A stretch of DNA of 64,000 bases from Bartonella harrusi (GTDB lineage Bacteria; Pseudomonadota; Alphaproteobacteria; Rhizobiales; Rhizobiaceae), in the NCBI RefSeq assembly GCF_024297065.1, contig NZ_CP101114.1, forward strand, positions 2,012,501-2,076,500. Direction: 5' to 3'. Shown piece after piece: positions 36,256 to 44,722 of this stretch. The notes below the pieces were generated by a model. It had not been told where the DNA came from, searched no databases, and saw only the letters and a program-made list of their open reading frames with translations. Numbering within the stretch: the stretch's first letter is position 1; each line of letters opens with the position of its first letter. Made by a program: the position numbers and the translations under genes.

Positions 36256-36654
36256 ATGAAAAAAACTTTTTTTTATTTACGGTTTTTTGCCACTTTAATT
36301 CTATCACTGTTTAGCTCAATCAGTGTCTTTGCTGGCTCTTTAGTCATTGAGGTGCCAGACACTCCAGAACCAACAACAGAGACAGTTACCTATAAATGCG
36401 AGATGGGAACAAAAAAAGAACACGTTGAAGCAACCTACCACAATGCCGGTGAGATTTCGTTAGTTGATCTTAAATGGAACGGAAAGCGTATTATTGCTTC
36501 CAATGTTATTGCCGCTTCTGGAGCAAAATATGCAGGAGCTGAATATATTTGGTGGACGACAAAAAACGAAGCTTCATTTTATAATCTCATTAATGATCCA
36601 AAGGAGGAAAATCCCTTCCTTTGTACAAAAGAAGAAGAACAAGATACAAAATAA
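36256..36654 (+). CDS. MliC/PliC-type lysozyme inhibitor, copy 2
   Basis: 132 residues, a clear paralogue of the preceding gene over its whole length. It has the same signal peptide pattern (MKKTFFYLRFFATLILSLFS), the same mature start GSLVIEVPDTPEPTTETV, then VTYKCEMGTKKEHVEATY, SLVDLKWNGKRIIASNVI and AAS-GAKYAGAEYIWW. The Cys pair is kept (YKCEM and FLCTKEE). Its upstream GGAAGCATTATGAAAAAAAC is almost identical to that of copy 1, so the duplication included the ribosome binding site. The C-terminus is more acidic (KEEEQDTK). The ASGAKYxG motif is closer to the MliC consensus than in copy 1. Confidence 0.75.
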   Translation: MKKTFFYLRFFATLILSLFSSISVFAGSLVIEVPDTPEPTTETVTYKCEMGTKKEHVEATYHNAGEISLVDLKWNGKRIIASNVIAASGAKYAGAEYIWWTTKNEASFYNLINDPKEENPFLCTKEEEQDTK

Positions 36655-36697
36655 AAAAAGCTCTTAAAGATAGAAAAAACTACGCTGGCTCTCATTC

Positions 36698-37084
36698 TTA
36701 TTTTGTATCTTCTTGTGGAAGCGTTTTTTCTTCCATCTGACGAGATAAAAGAGTCAGCGGTTTTTTTGATTCGTTTTCCGAATAACTTCTATAAGCTGCT
36801 GCTTGTGACAGCAGCATAGAAGCAACTGGTATTGTTACAAACAAAAAGATCACCAGCAAAAGTTCATGAAAGACAAAATGATGATCTACAAATATTGAAT
36901 AAAGAAACGAAGCAATGAGAATACTTCCTGCGCCCCAACTTGTACTCAATGGAGGCATATGCAAACGTTCATAAAACTTGGAAAAACGCACCAATCCTAT
37001 TGCTCCAATCAGTGTAAGAGTAGATCCCAATATTAAAAAAACTGTTACAATAAGAGCAACCGCAAGTGACACATCTTCTTTCAT
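36698..37084 (-). CDS. phaG: Monovalent cation/H+ antiporter subunit G
   Basis: 128 residues, three membrane helices. It has the MnhG/PhaG signature: GSTLTLIGAIGLVRFSKFYE, RLHMPPLSTSWGAGSILIAS, and SMLLSQAAAYRS. A charged C-terminal tail of about 35 residues is longer than in many homologues. It is the last gene of the pha operon; its start overlaps the phaF stop by 4 bp. Confidence 0.94.
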   Translation of the reverse strand: MKEDVSLAVALIVTVFLILGSTLTLIGAIGLVRFSKFYERLHMPPLSTSWGAGSILIASFLYSIFVDHHFVFHELLLVIFLFVTIPVASMLLSQAAAYRSYSENESKKPLTLLSRQMEEKTLPQEDTK

Positions 37085-37362
37085 TCAATAATCTCCCCAC
37101 GCATGAGAAACTTGGCCAAAGCGATGCTTGATACAGGCGCTAGCAACCCAAGAATAAGAGCTGCAACAAAATAAACAGTTGTTCCCGAACGGATATCGAA
37201 TGTAAGAAACAAAAGAACAGTATTTATATAAAGAACATCCAAACCAACAATCCGATCTTGCGCCCGAGGGCCACGAATCAACCGAAATAAGGCGGGAATC
37301 ATCGCCAAACTTAAAAAAAACTGTGAGAGGAAAATCCCCCAATAAAGGATAACCATACTCAT
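37081..37362 (-). CDS. phaF: Monovalent cation/H+ antiporter subunit F
   Basis: 93 residues with three membrane helices; the PhaF/MnhF motif RLIRGPRAQDRIVGLDVLYI is intact, followed by SGTTVYFVAALILGLLAPVS. The overlaps with phaE and phaG are 4 bp each (ATGA-type). Subunits F and G complete the membrane part of the multi-subunit antiporter. Confidence 0.94.
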   Translation of the reverse strand: MSMVILYWGIFLSQFFLSLAMIPALFRLIRGPRAQDRIVGLDVLYINTVLLFLTFDIRSGTTVYFVAALILGLLAPVSSIALAKFLMRGEIIE

Positions 37363-37844
37363 GAAAAAATCTCCAAAAGCAATTGTTCATATCGTTGTTT
37401 GATCAACTGTTGGTAATCATATCCATTTTTAAAATTCAAAACATGGAGCAACAGTTCATTATTTTTTCTATTATAAGCAATCCAAACGGTTCCTGGAGTT
37501 ACCGCAAGAATGCAAGCTAAAACAGCTAAAGCAGTATGGCTCTCAAGCAAAAGAGGCACCACAACAAAACCAGATTGCTGTTGTCTAAAGTTTTTTGTTA
37601 AAATCAAGAAAACCACCGAGACATTTGAAACGATAGAATCGATAAATACGCGAAAAATCAGACGAAAAACTGCACGCCAACTCTTAATAGTGATTTTTTC
37701 TGGTTCAAGAAACCGCATCATCCAACCACTAAACAAAGCGATTACAATCCCCAAAAGCAATTGACCTAAACTAAAACCGTTTAAGATCAACCACATAAAC
37801 ACAATTGCCGCAGTGAAAAAAGGGAAAGGACAAAAAAAATTCAC
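37359..37844 (-). CDS. phaE: Monovalent cation/H+ antiporter subunit E
   Basis: 161 residues, MnhE/PhaE family. Two hydrophobic helices in the N-terminal third (FFTAAIVFMWLILNGFSLGQ, LLLGIVIALFSGWMM) lead to FIDSIVSNVSVVFLIL. The conserved HTALAVLACILAVTPGTVWI segment follows. It is joined to phaD and phaF by 4-bp overlaps. Confidence 0.93.
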   Translation of the reverse strand: MNFFCPFPFFTAAIVFMWLILNGFSLGQLLLGIVIALFSGWMMRFLEPEKITIKSWRAVFRLIFRVFIDSIVSNVSVVFLILTKNFRQQQSGFVVVPLLLESHTALAVLACILAVTPGTVWIAYNRKNNELLLHVLNFKNGYDYQQLIKQRYEQLLLEIFS

Positions 37845-39466
37845 CGATTGATCTCCCTCTTTTCAAGAGAAAAATCATCTAAAACACTGCCAATATAATT
37901 TTGAGGATGATATAAAGTTTTAGCTGTTTCAGACATATAATGACCAACAGGTCCAGCAACAATTGTTATAACAAAACACAAAGCAAGGAGAACAGCAATA
38001 GGCGCAAACTCAATCACCTGCACACGTGGAATTCTTCCTTCAAGAGAAACCCAAAAAGTCCGAATTCCCGCTCTTGTTAGAGCAATCAGAGCCGCAAAAC
38101 CAGAAAGGGTAACAAAAATTACAAACAGCCAATCATAATAAACCGGTAAAGAAGCAGACAACCCCTCCTTAGTGTGGTTTAATATGGCCGTGAACATCAT
38201 AAATTTAGCAACAAAACCTGAAAAAGGTGGTAGGCCAATAATTAAAAGAGCACAAATACCAAAACAAGCACCAAGAATTGCTAAAGTTACCGGCAAATAG
38301 GTACCAATCTCATCTTCCTCCTCCTCTTCATCATCTCCATATACTTCCATTGTGACAGTGAGAACATTGGCTGCTACGTCTTGACAACGTTCAACAAGCT
38401 CTACGAGAAGAAAAAAAGCACCAAGAGCTAAAGTTGAAGAAACAATATAAAACAATACACCTGCTATTAGTGCGGTATTACCAATTGCGATTGCCATCAA
38501 TAATGTCCCAGAAGAGACAAGAACACTATAAGCCGCCAAACGCACCAAAACTTGGCTCGCTAATATCCCAATAAAACCAAAAGTCATAGTAGCGAGTCCA
38601 CCATAAAACAAAATCGCATGACCAAAATTGCTAAAATAGCCACTTTCAGGACCAAACCATAGCAGTGTTAAACGTAAAATAATATAAATACCCACCTTAC
38701 TCAAAAGTGCGAAAGCAGCCCCAACGGGCGCTGCTGCTGCACTGTAAGTGGGCATCAACCAAAAATTAAGAGGCCACATACCCGCTTTGAGTAAAAAGGC
38801 GATTCCCAAAAGTGCTGCGCCTATTTCAAATAAAACAATATTACTAGACGCTATAGATCTCATCTTTACAGCCAAATCGGCCATATTAAGGGTGCCAACA
38901 ACTCCATAAATGAGTGCCGTACCAAGTAAAAAAAACAGCGAAGCCACAAGGTTAACAACGACATAATGCAACCCCGCACGCACACGTAACTGACCAGAAC
39001 CGTGCAATGCAAGACCATAAGAAGCTGTTAACATCACTTCAAAAAACACAAATAAATTGAACAAATCACCTGTCAAAAAAGCACCATTTATTCCAACCAT
39101 GAAAAATTGCATGAGTGAATGAAAATGAGGACCAGCTTTGTACCAATAAGCCTGTGCAAAAACCAATGCGCTAGTCATCAACAAACTAGAAAGTAAAAGC
39201 ATCATAGCGCTTAAACGATCAAGGACCAAAACAATTCCGAAAGGAGAAGGCCAATTGCCAAGGTGATAAACATCCGAAAGAGGCGCAAATTCAAGAGCGC
39301 GCATAACCAATAAAACAGCAACAACAGCCAACAATCCGGCAGAAAAAAGACTTATGAATGCTTTAAGTTTTGCATGGCGTTCATCATAAAAAAGCAGAAT
39401 TGCGCCGATACTTAACGGTAAAATAATAGGCAAAATCAGAAGATGCTGCACGCAGGATTGCATCAC
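37841..39466 (-). CDS. phaD: Monovalent cation/H+ antiporter subunit D
   Basis: 541 residues, a proton_antipo_M (NuoN/MrpD-like) protein with about 14 helices. Conserved parts include FEVMLTASYGLALHGSG, the lysine-bearing helix FLLKAGMWPLNFWLMPTYSA, and AAAAPVGAAFALLSKVGIY. An acidic cytoplasmic loop, GDDEEEEEDEIG, lies at about residues 373-385; rhizobial PhaD proteins carry a similar loop, so it is not a defect. It provides one of the two putative proton or cation channels of the antiporter. Confidence 0.95.
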   Translation of the reverse strand: MMQSCVQHLLILPIILPLSIGAILLFYDERHAKLKAFISLFSAGLLAVVAVLLVMRALEFAPLSDVYHLGNWPSPFGIVLVLDRLSAMMLLLSSLLMTSALVFAQAYWYKAGPHFHSLMQFFMVGINGAFLTGDLFNLFVFFEVMLTASYGLALHGSGQLRVRAGLHYVVVNLVASLFFLLGTALIYGVVGTLNMADLAVKMRSIASSNIVLFEIGAALLGIAFLLKAGMWPLNFWLMPTYSAAAAPVGAAFALLSKVGIYIILRLTLLWFGPESGYFSNFGHAILFYGGLATMTFGFIGILASQVLVRLAAYSVLVSSGTLLMAIAIGNTALIAGVLFYIVSSTLALGAFFLLVELVERCQDVAANVLTVTMEVYGDDEEEEEDEIGTYLPVTLAILGACFGICALLIIGLPPFSGFVAKFMMFTAILNHTKEGLSASLPVYYDWLFVIFVTLSGFAALIALTRAGIRTFWVSLEGRIPRVQVIEFAPIAVLLALCFVITIVAGPVGHYMSETAKTLYHPQNYIGSVLDDFSLEKREINR

Positions 39467-39804
39467 GGTACCTCACGCCCATCAACGTGATCTGAACCTG
39501 TTAATCCGCGTGAAACCAGCAGAATAACCAAGAATAAAGCTGTCGTTGCAAAACCAATCACAATTGCTGTCAAAACTAAAGCTTGTGGAAGAGGATCGAC
39601 ATAATTCTCTGGATTAATCACCATGGAAGGATCAACGATAGGTGCAGCATTACTACGCGGTCTACTCATTGAAAACATAAAAAGATTAACACCATAGGAA
39701 ATCAAAGACAAACCAACAATGACCTGAAAAGTTCGTGGGCGTAAAAGAAGCCAAATACCTGAACCGACAAGAATACCGATGCTCAAAGAAAGAACAATTT
39801 CCAT
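39463..39804 (-). CDS. phaC: Monovalent cation/H+ antiporter subunit C
   Basis: 113 residues, three helices, homologous to NuoK/MnhC: SIGILVGSGIWLLLRPRTFQ, IVGLSLISYGVNLFMFSMSR and the DPLPQALVLTAIVIGFATTA signature. It overlaps phaD by 4 bp and meets the stop of phaAB at one base. Confidence 0.95.
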   Translation of the reverse strand: MEIVLSLSIGILVGSGIWLLLRPRTFQVIVGLSLISYGVNLFMFSMSRPRSNAAPIVDPSMVINPENYVDPLPQALVLTAIVIGFATTALFLVILLVSRGLTGSDHVDGREVP

Positions 39805-42725
39805 TAATTCTCCTTCTCTTTCAAAAGTGGTTTTTTACCGATTCGGTAACTACGAATAGACTGGTGTGCAAGTGCAATTAAAATGAGAACAGTTGCTCCC
39901 AACACAACAGAAAACACGCCAAAATCAAACAAAAAAGCAGATGCCAAAGGAATTTTTCCAATCAACGGGAAATACTTATATTGAAAAAAAGAGGTTAAAA
40001 AAGGATAGCCAAAGAACCAAGCCCCGACACTCGTTGTAATCGACAATAACAAACCGAACCCCATCCAGCGCAAAGGTAAAACCCTCAAATGGGTTTCCAC
40101 CCAACGAATATCACGGGCCAGATATTGTAAAATAAAGCCTATCGCTAACGTCACACCACCAACAAATCCACCTCCTGGAAGATCATGCCCTCGCATAAAT
40201 AAATAAATTGAAAAAGCAATAATAACTGAAAAGAGCCACCCCATAATGACAGCAGGAACCGTTAAATAATTCAAGACAGTATCCCCCACATTTCGATCAG
40301 GCTGTTTCATATCAAAAACTTTCTGAATACGTTGTTGAAACGGCGCATCAATGCTTTCAGGAGCAGGACGGAACCGTCGTAAAAGAGCAAAAACAGTAAG
40401 TGAAACAACACTCAAAACGACAATTTCTCCCATAGTATCAAAACCACGGAAATCAACCAACAATACATTGACCACATTGCGACCACCAGCACCGCTATAC
40501 GCATTTTTTAGAAAAAAATCAGAAACTGTGGACCCTTGAGGGCGTGTCATCATTGCAAAAGAAAGCCACGCGACACCAACCCCTCCGACAAGAGCTATAA
40601 GAAAATCACGCATACGACGCAAACGCACAAAAAAACGGACAGAGGTTGGAGCAGGATTATACAAACGTTTAGGCAACCACCGCAAACCAAGCAATAATAG
40701 AACGGTTGTCACCACTTCAACAACCAATTGTGTTATTGCCAAATCGGGTGCAGAAAGCCACAAAAAGGTTGCGCAAGTCATCAATCCAGCTCCCCCCAAC
40801 AACATCAGTGAAGCAAGACGATGAAATTTTGCTTGCCAAGCCACCAAAAGCGCACACAATCCACCGACCAGACAAAGAGCAAGAAATGGAATATCAAGGG
40901 GAAAAAGTGGTAACGAACCCGCTGAAATTAAACCATCGTACCAAAGGAGCAAACCAACAAATACAAAACACACAGCAAAAATCCAGTGCAACTGTATTTG
41001 CAAACGACGTGTTGACAAAACAGCTTCCAGCGTCCGTGCCCATTTCCAAGAAACAATCACAAGAGCACGTTCAAAAATACGTGGTCCATTCAAATGACGA
41101 AAAAAAGGAGGTCCATCATCACAGGATAAAAAATAACGGTGCCCAAGAGCATAGAGCAATCCACCCCCGAATAAAGCCACCAAACTCATCATTAATGGAG
41201 TATTAACCCCATGCCAAACAGCTAAACTATAAGGAACTGTCATTGGTCCTAAAACAGATATAACAGCGTTATCCAAAATAGGTCCTATTGTTAAATTAGG
41301 AAAAATACCAACCGCCAAACAAATAAACACCAAAAGTTCCATTGGCAAACGCATAAAATGCGGTGGTTCATGAGGCGCTTTAGGTAAATTGACAGGCTTT
41401 GGTCCTAAAAAGACACCATGAATAAAGCGTATAGAATAAGTGACACTAAACAGACTTGCTAGCGTTGCCACATAAGGTGCAATCCAATCAAGCCATGAAT
41501 CCATATGCATTTCAACTGCTTCAGCAAAAAACATTTCCTTCGATAAAAAACCATTCAATAAAGGAACTCCAGCCATTGCAGCACTTGCAACTAAAGCAAG
41601 AGTTGCTGTAATAGGCATAGAACGATAAAGACCTGTCAGCTTACGCATATCCCGTGTTCCCGTCTCGTGATCAATAATGCCAGCAGCCATAAATAAAGAT
41701 GCTTTAAAAGTAGCATGATTGGCCATATGAAAAATTGCTGCAACACACGCAAGGGGACTACCAAGACTTAAAAGGGTAGTAATCAATCCAAGATGACTAA
41801 TGGTTGAATAAGCAAGTAATCCTTTTAGATCTTGCTGAAACATGGAAAAATAGGCACCAAGTAACAATGTCGAGAGACCGGAAAAACCAACCAACCAAAA
41901 CCAAGATTCTGTCCCAGAAAGCACAGGCCATAAACGAACCAGCAAAAACAATCCTGCTTTCACCATTGTTGCTGAATGGAGATAAGAGGATACGGGTGTG
42001 GGAGCGGCCATTGCATTAGGCAACCAAAAATGAAACGGAAACTGTGCACTTTTTGTTAAGCCTCCCAACAAAATACAAATAAGAACAACGTTATAAAGAG
42101 GATTTGACCGGATTATATCACCAGACTGTAACACCTTATCCAAATCAAAACTGCCAACGATGTGTCCAATCAATAAAATCCCAATAAAAAGAGCAAAACC
42201 ACCAAAACCTGTGATTGTTAAAGCCATACGCGCTCCTTCACGCGCACTTGCATTATGGTACCAATAACCGATCAACAAAAAAGAAAAGACACTTGTGAGT
42301 TCCCAGAAAACAACCAAAAAAACCAGATTTCCTGACAAGACTATTCCTGTCATTGACCCCATAAACGCTAGAAAAAAAGAAAAAAATCGCGGTACAGAAT
42401 CCGCTGGATCCATATAATAACGCGCATAGACAACAACAAGCAATCCAATTCCCGTGATGAGCAAGCAAAAAAGCCAAGCCAGACCATCCATACGGAGAAT
42501 CAAATTAACACCCCATTCTGGAAGCCAAAAAATATCTAAACGTACCACATGGTTTCCACGAACCGTTGGATAAAGCATTACTGTAAAAAGAAGACAGAAA
42601 AGCGCAATGGCACCGGCAAACCACGCTTCATTATTTTTTGCTGTTGAACGAAAAAAACCAATAACAGCACTTCCACAAAAAGGAAGCAAAACGAGCAATA
42701 TCAACATTGCTTCCCGTGCTGTCAT
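39804..42725 (-). CDS. phaAB: Monovalent cation/H+ antiporter fused subunits A and B
   Basis: 973 residues. An N-terminal NuoL/MrpA-like unit of some 500 residues has FWELTSVFSFLLIGYWYHNA, GGLTKSAQFPFHFWLPNAMA with its lysine, and PTPVSSYLHSATMVKAG. A linker and an MnhB-like module at the C-terminus follow (VPAVIMGWLFSVIIAFSIYL, then RGHDLPGGGFVGGVTLAIGF). This A-B fusion is the rhizobial PhaA form; pha operons there export K+ and support pH adaptation. The ATG has GGAG upstream. It is the first gene of a six-gene operon whose members overlap by 1-4 bp. Whether K+ or Na+ is exported cannot be told from sequence. Confidence 0.95.
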   Translation of the reverse strand: MTAREAMLILLVLLPFCGSAVIGFFRSTAKNNEAWFAGAIALFCLLFTVMLYPTVRGNHVVRLDIFWLPEWGVNLILRMDGLAWLFCLLITGIGLLVVVYARYYMDPADSVPRFFSFFLAFMGSMTGIVLSGNLVFLVVFWELTSVFSFLLIGYWYHNASAREGARMALTITGFGGFALFIGILLIGHIVGSFDLDKVLQSGDIIRSNPLYNVVLICILLGGLTKSAQFPFHFWLPNAMAAPTPVSSYLHSATMVKAGLFLLVRLWPVLSGTESWFWLVGFSGLSTLLLGAYFSMFQQDLKGLLAYSTISHLGLITTLLSLGSPLACVAAIFHMANHATFKASLFMAAGIIDHETGTRDMRKLTGLYRSMPITATLALVASAAMAGVPLLNGFLSKEMFFAEAVEMHMDSWLDWIAPYVATLASLFSVTYSIRFIHGVFLGPKPVNLPKAPHEPPHFMRLPMELLVFICLAVGIFPNLTIGPILDNAVISVLGPMTVPYSLAVWHGVNTPLMMSLVALFGGGLLYALGHRYFLSCDDGPPFFRHLNGPRIFERALVIVSWKWARTLEAVLSTRRLQIQLHWIFAVCFVFVGLLLWYDGLISAGSLPLFPLDIPFLALCLVGGLCALLVAWQAKFHRLASLMLLGGAGLMTCATFLWLSAPDLAITQLVVEVVTTVLLLLGLRWLPKRLYNPAPTSVRFFVRLRRMRDFLIALVGGVGVAWLSFAMMTRPQGSTVSDFFLKNAYSGAGGRNVVNVLLVDFRGFDTMGEIVVLSVVSLTVFALLRRFRPAPESIDAPFQQRIQKVFDMKQPDRNVGDTVLNYLTVPAVIMGWLFSVIIAFSIYLFMRGHDLPGGGFVGGVTLAIGFILQYLARDIRWVETHLRVLPLRWMGFGLLLSITTSVGAWFFGYPFLTSFFQYKYFPLIGKIPLASAFLFDFGVFSVVLGATVLILIALAHQSIRSYRIGKKPLLKEKEN

Positions 42726-42959
42726 TCTTTAAACTCCATTTTTTCTTTAATATTTTGTTATTAACAAAATAAAAGTCACATTGTTACCCCCTCATTTTGC
42801 ACTTACGATAATAAGATTTAATAAAACTTAAAAGCATTTAAATTTTTTAAAAACAACTGCTACGTGAAAAAAATTCTCTATCATACGAATTTTCTTTTCA
42901 TTTTAAGGACGGTAACAAACCCGATAGGGTCTGAGAGAGATTTTTACATTTAACAATTT

Positions 42960-43407
42960 TTACCCTTTAAAAAAACGCGAAAGACACTGCTTACGAGGTC
43001 CATAAAAAGGTTGGTAACTGTTATCATTTTTATTATAAGAGCGGTAACGCGCACGACAAGATTCAATATGTTGTTGAGGCAACTTTTTTGTCTCTGATAG
43101 AGCTTTTAATAATGGAGGTTTTGTGTTTAGATGTGGTAATGTAACGAAAGCTGCTTCAGGATACCACCAATTGTCTTTATACTTACGATAACCGCGCCGA
43201 TAATTATGATACCCCTTAAAACCATTAAGTTCTTTACGCCCTGTAAAAATCAAAGGCACATTACTCTCTTGAACAACATCCTGAGGAACAACCACTTTAG
43301 CTTCAACATTATTCTTATTTTGCATTAAATTAACAATATTGGTTGTTATAATGAAGAAACCGCCAACCAATATAAGAGCCAAAATATAATATAATTTTTT
43401 TTTTCAT
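42960..43407 (-). CDS. BA14K family protein with probable frameshift at its start
   Basis: The open frame (42960-43382, 140 codons) ends in the BA14K signature: ESCRARYRSYNKNDNSYQPF followed by YGPRKQC. The N-terminus is a membrane/signal helix (ALILVGGFFIITTNI). BA14K proteins are immunoreactive, lectin-like envelope proteins of Brucella and Bartonella. The frame has no ATG at its beginning; it opens with TTG. A well-placed ATG at 43405-43407 is followed by ten A's, and removing one A would give MKKKLYYILALILVGGFF, a normal signal helix. So the gene is either broken, phase-variable, slipped during transcription, or a sequencing error. It lies between phaAB and nspC. Confidence 0.72.
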
Positions 43408-43567
43408 ACACATAATGCAAATCTCAACATTACAAAATCAAAACGCAATGACAGAAAGTTTTTTTACTTCTAGAGAGCAACAAATTCTTTTTTTGAGATA
43501 TTCTGTTGCTCTTTGTATTAAACGTTAAACTTTGCAATAAGATCCTTCAAAAGAGAATGGATAAACA

Positions 43568-44665
43568 ATGATAAGAACTCCCTATTATCTGATAGATAAA
43601 TCTAAACTTATAAAAAATATGGAAATTATCGCTCGTTTACGTGAAATGTCTGGAGCAAAAATTCTCCTTGCTTTGAAATGTTTTGCGACATGGAGTGTTT
43701 TTGATTTAATGTCTAAGTTCATGGATGGAACCACATCATCATCCCTTTATGAACTGCGTTTGGGAAGAAAAAAATTCGGCAAAGAAACCCATGCATATTC
43801 GGTTGCATGGGCAGATCATGAAATTGATGAAGCGTGTGGTTACGCAGACAAAATTATTTTTAATTCCATCCAACAACTTCAACATTTTTCTGATGCAACA
43901 AAAACGATTCAACGAGGACTAAGATTAAATCCAGGGATCAGTGCATCCAGTTTTGATCTTGCCAACCCCTCCCGTCCTTTTAGTCGCTTAGGAGAAACGA
44001 ATAAAAGTGCTATAAAAGAAGTTCTCCCTCTCATTAATGGCTTAATGATCCACAACAATTGCGAAAATGCTGATTTTAATCTTTTTAATCAAATGCTAAA
44101 TCACATGGAAGAAGAATTTTCAGAACTCTTTGCTGCTGTTAACTGGATAAGTCTTGGTGGTGGAATTCATTTTACAGCTCCAAATTATCCTCTAGAAACT
44201 TTTGCAAAACGCTTAAAACATTTTTCAAAAACCTATGGTGTCACTATTTTTCTAGAACCAGGAGAAGCCGCCATAACAAAAAGTACCACACTAGAAGTAA
44301 GCGTTCTTGATACATTATATAATGAAAAAAAACTTGCTATCGTTGATAGCTCGATTGAAGCGCACATGCTTGATCTTTTAATTTATCGTGAAAATGCTAA
44401 ATTAGAACCAAATCAAGGACCGTACGAAATCATGGTCTGCGGGAAATCCTGCCTTGCCGGTGATATTTTTGGAACATTTCATTTCCCTAAACCTCTTAAA
44501 ATAGGGGACAGATTGTCTTTTCAAGATACAGCAGGCTATACAATGGTCAAGAAAAATTGGTTTAATGGCGTTGCAATGCCTGCCATTGTTATCAAAGAAT
44601 TAGATGGTACACTAACGCTTCAACGCCAATTTAGCTATAATGACTATCAAGAAAGTCTTTCATAA
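43568..44665 (+). CDS. nspC: Carboxynorspermidine/carboxyspermidine decarboxylase
   Basis: 365 residues of the alanine-racemase-fold PLP decarboxylases. Lys37 in ILLALKCFATW is the PLP lysine. NPGISASSFDLANPSRPFSR, LMIHNNCENADF, the glycine-rich SLGGGIHFT, FLEPGEAAITK and the MVCGKSCLAGDIFG catalytic Cys segment match NspC. It decarboxylates carboxyspermidine to spermidine, the SAM-independent route. The next gene encodes the partner dehydrogenase. The length is normal. Confidence 0.93.
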   Translation: MIRTPYYLIDKSKLIKNMEIIARLREMSGAKILLALKCFATWSVFDLMSKFMDGTTSSSLYELRLGRKKFGKETHAYSVAWADHEIDEACGYADKIIFNSIQQLQHFSDATKTIQRGLRLNPGISASSFDLANPSRPFSRLGETNKSAIKEVLPLINGLMIHNNCENADFNLFNQMLNHMEEEFSELFAAVNWISLGGGIHFTAPNYPLETFAKRLKHFSKTYGVTIFLEPGEAAITKSTTLEVSVLDTLYNEKKLAIVDSSIEAHMLDLLIYRENAKLEPNQGPYEIMVCGKSCLAGDIFGTFHFPKPLKIGDRLSFQDTAGYTMVKKNWFNGVAMPAIVIKELDGTLTLQRQFSYNDYQESLS

Positions 44666-44722
44666 AGAAAGAACTGTTTAAAAAACAGTGTAGAACAGTA
44701 TTAAAAAGGAGATAATCCCACA

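Noticed and set aside
38330..38370. Acidic run in PhaD as an insertion or slippage product
   Set aside because: Rhizobial PhaD proteins have a similar acidic loop at this position, so it is a normal family feature.
40706..41206. Open frame of 166 codons on the plus strand
   Set aside because: It lies antisense inside phaAB, has no family likeness and a composition typical of a complementary-strand shadow.
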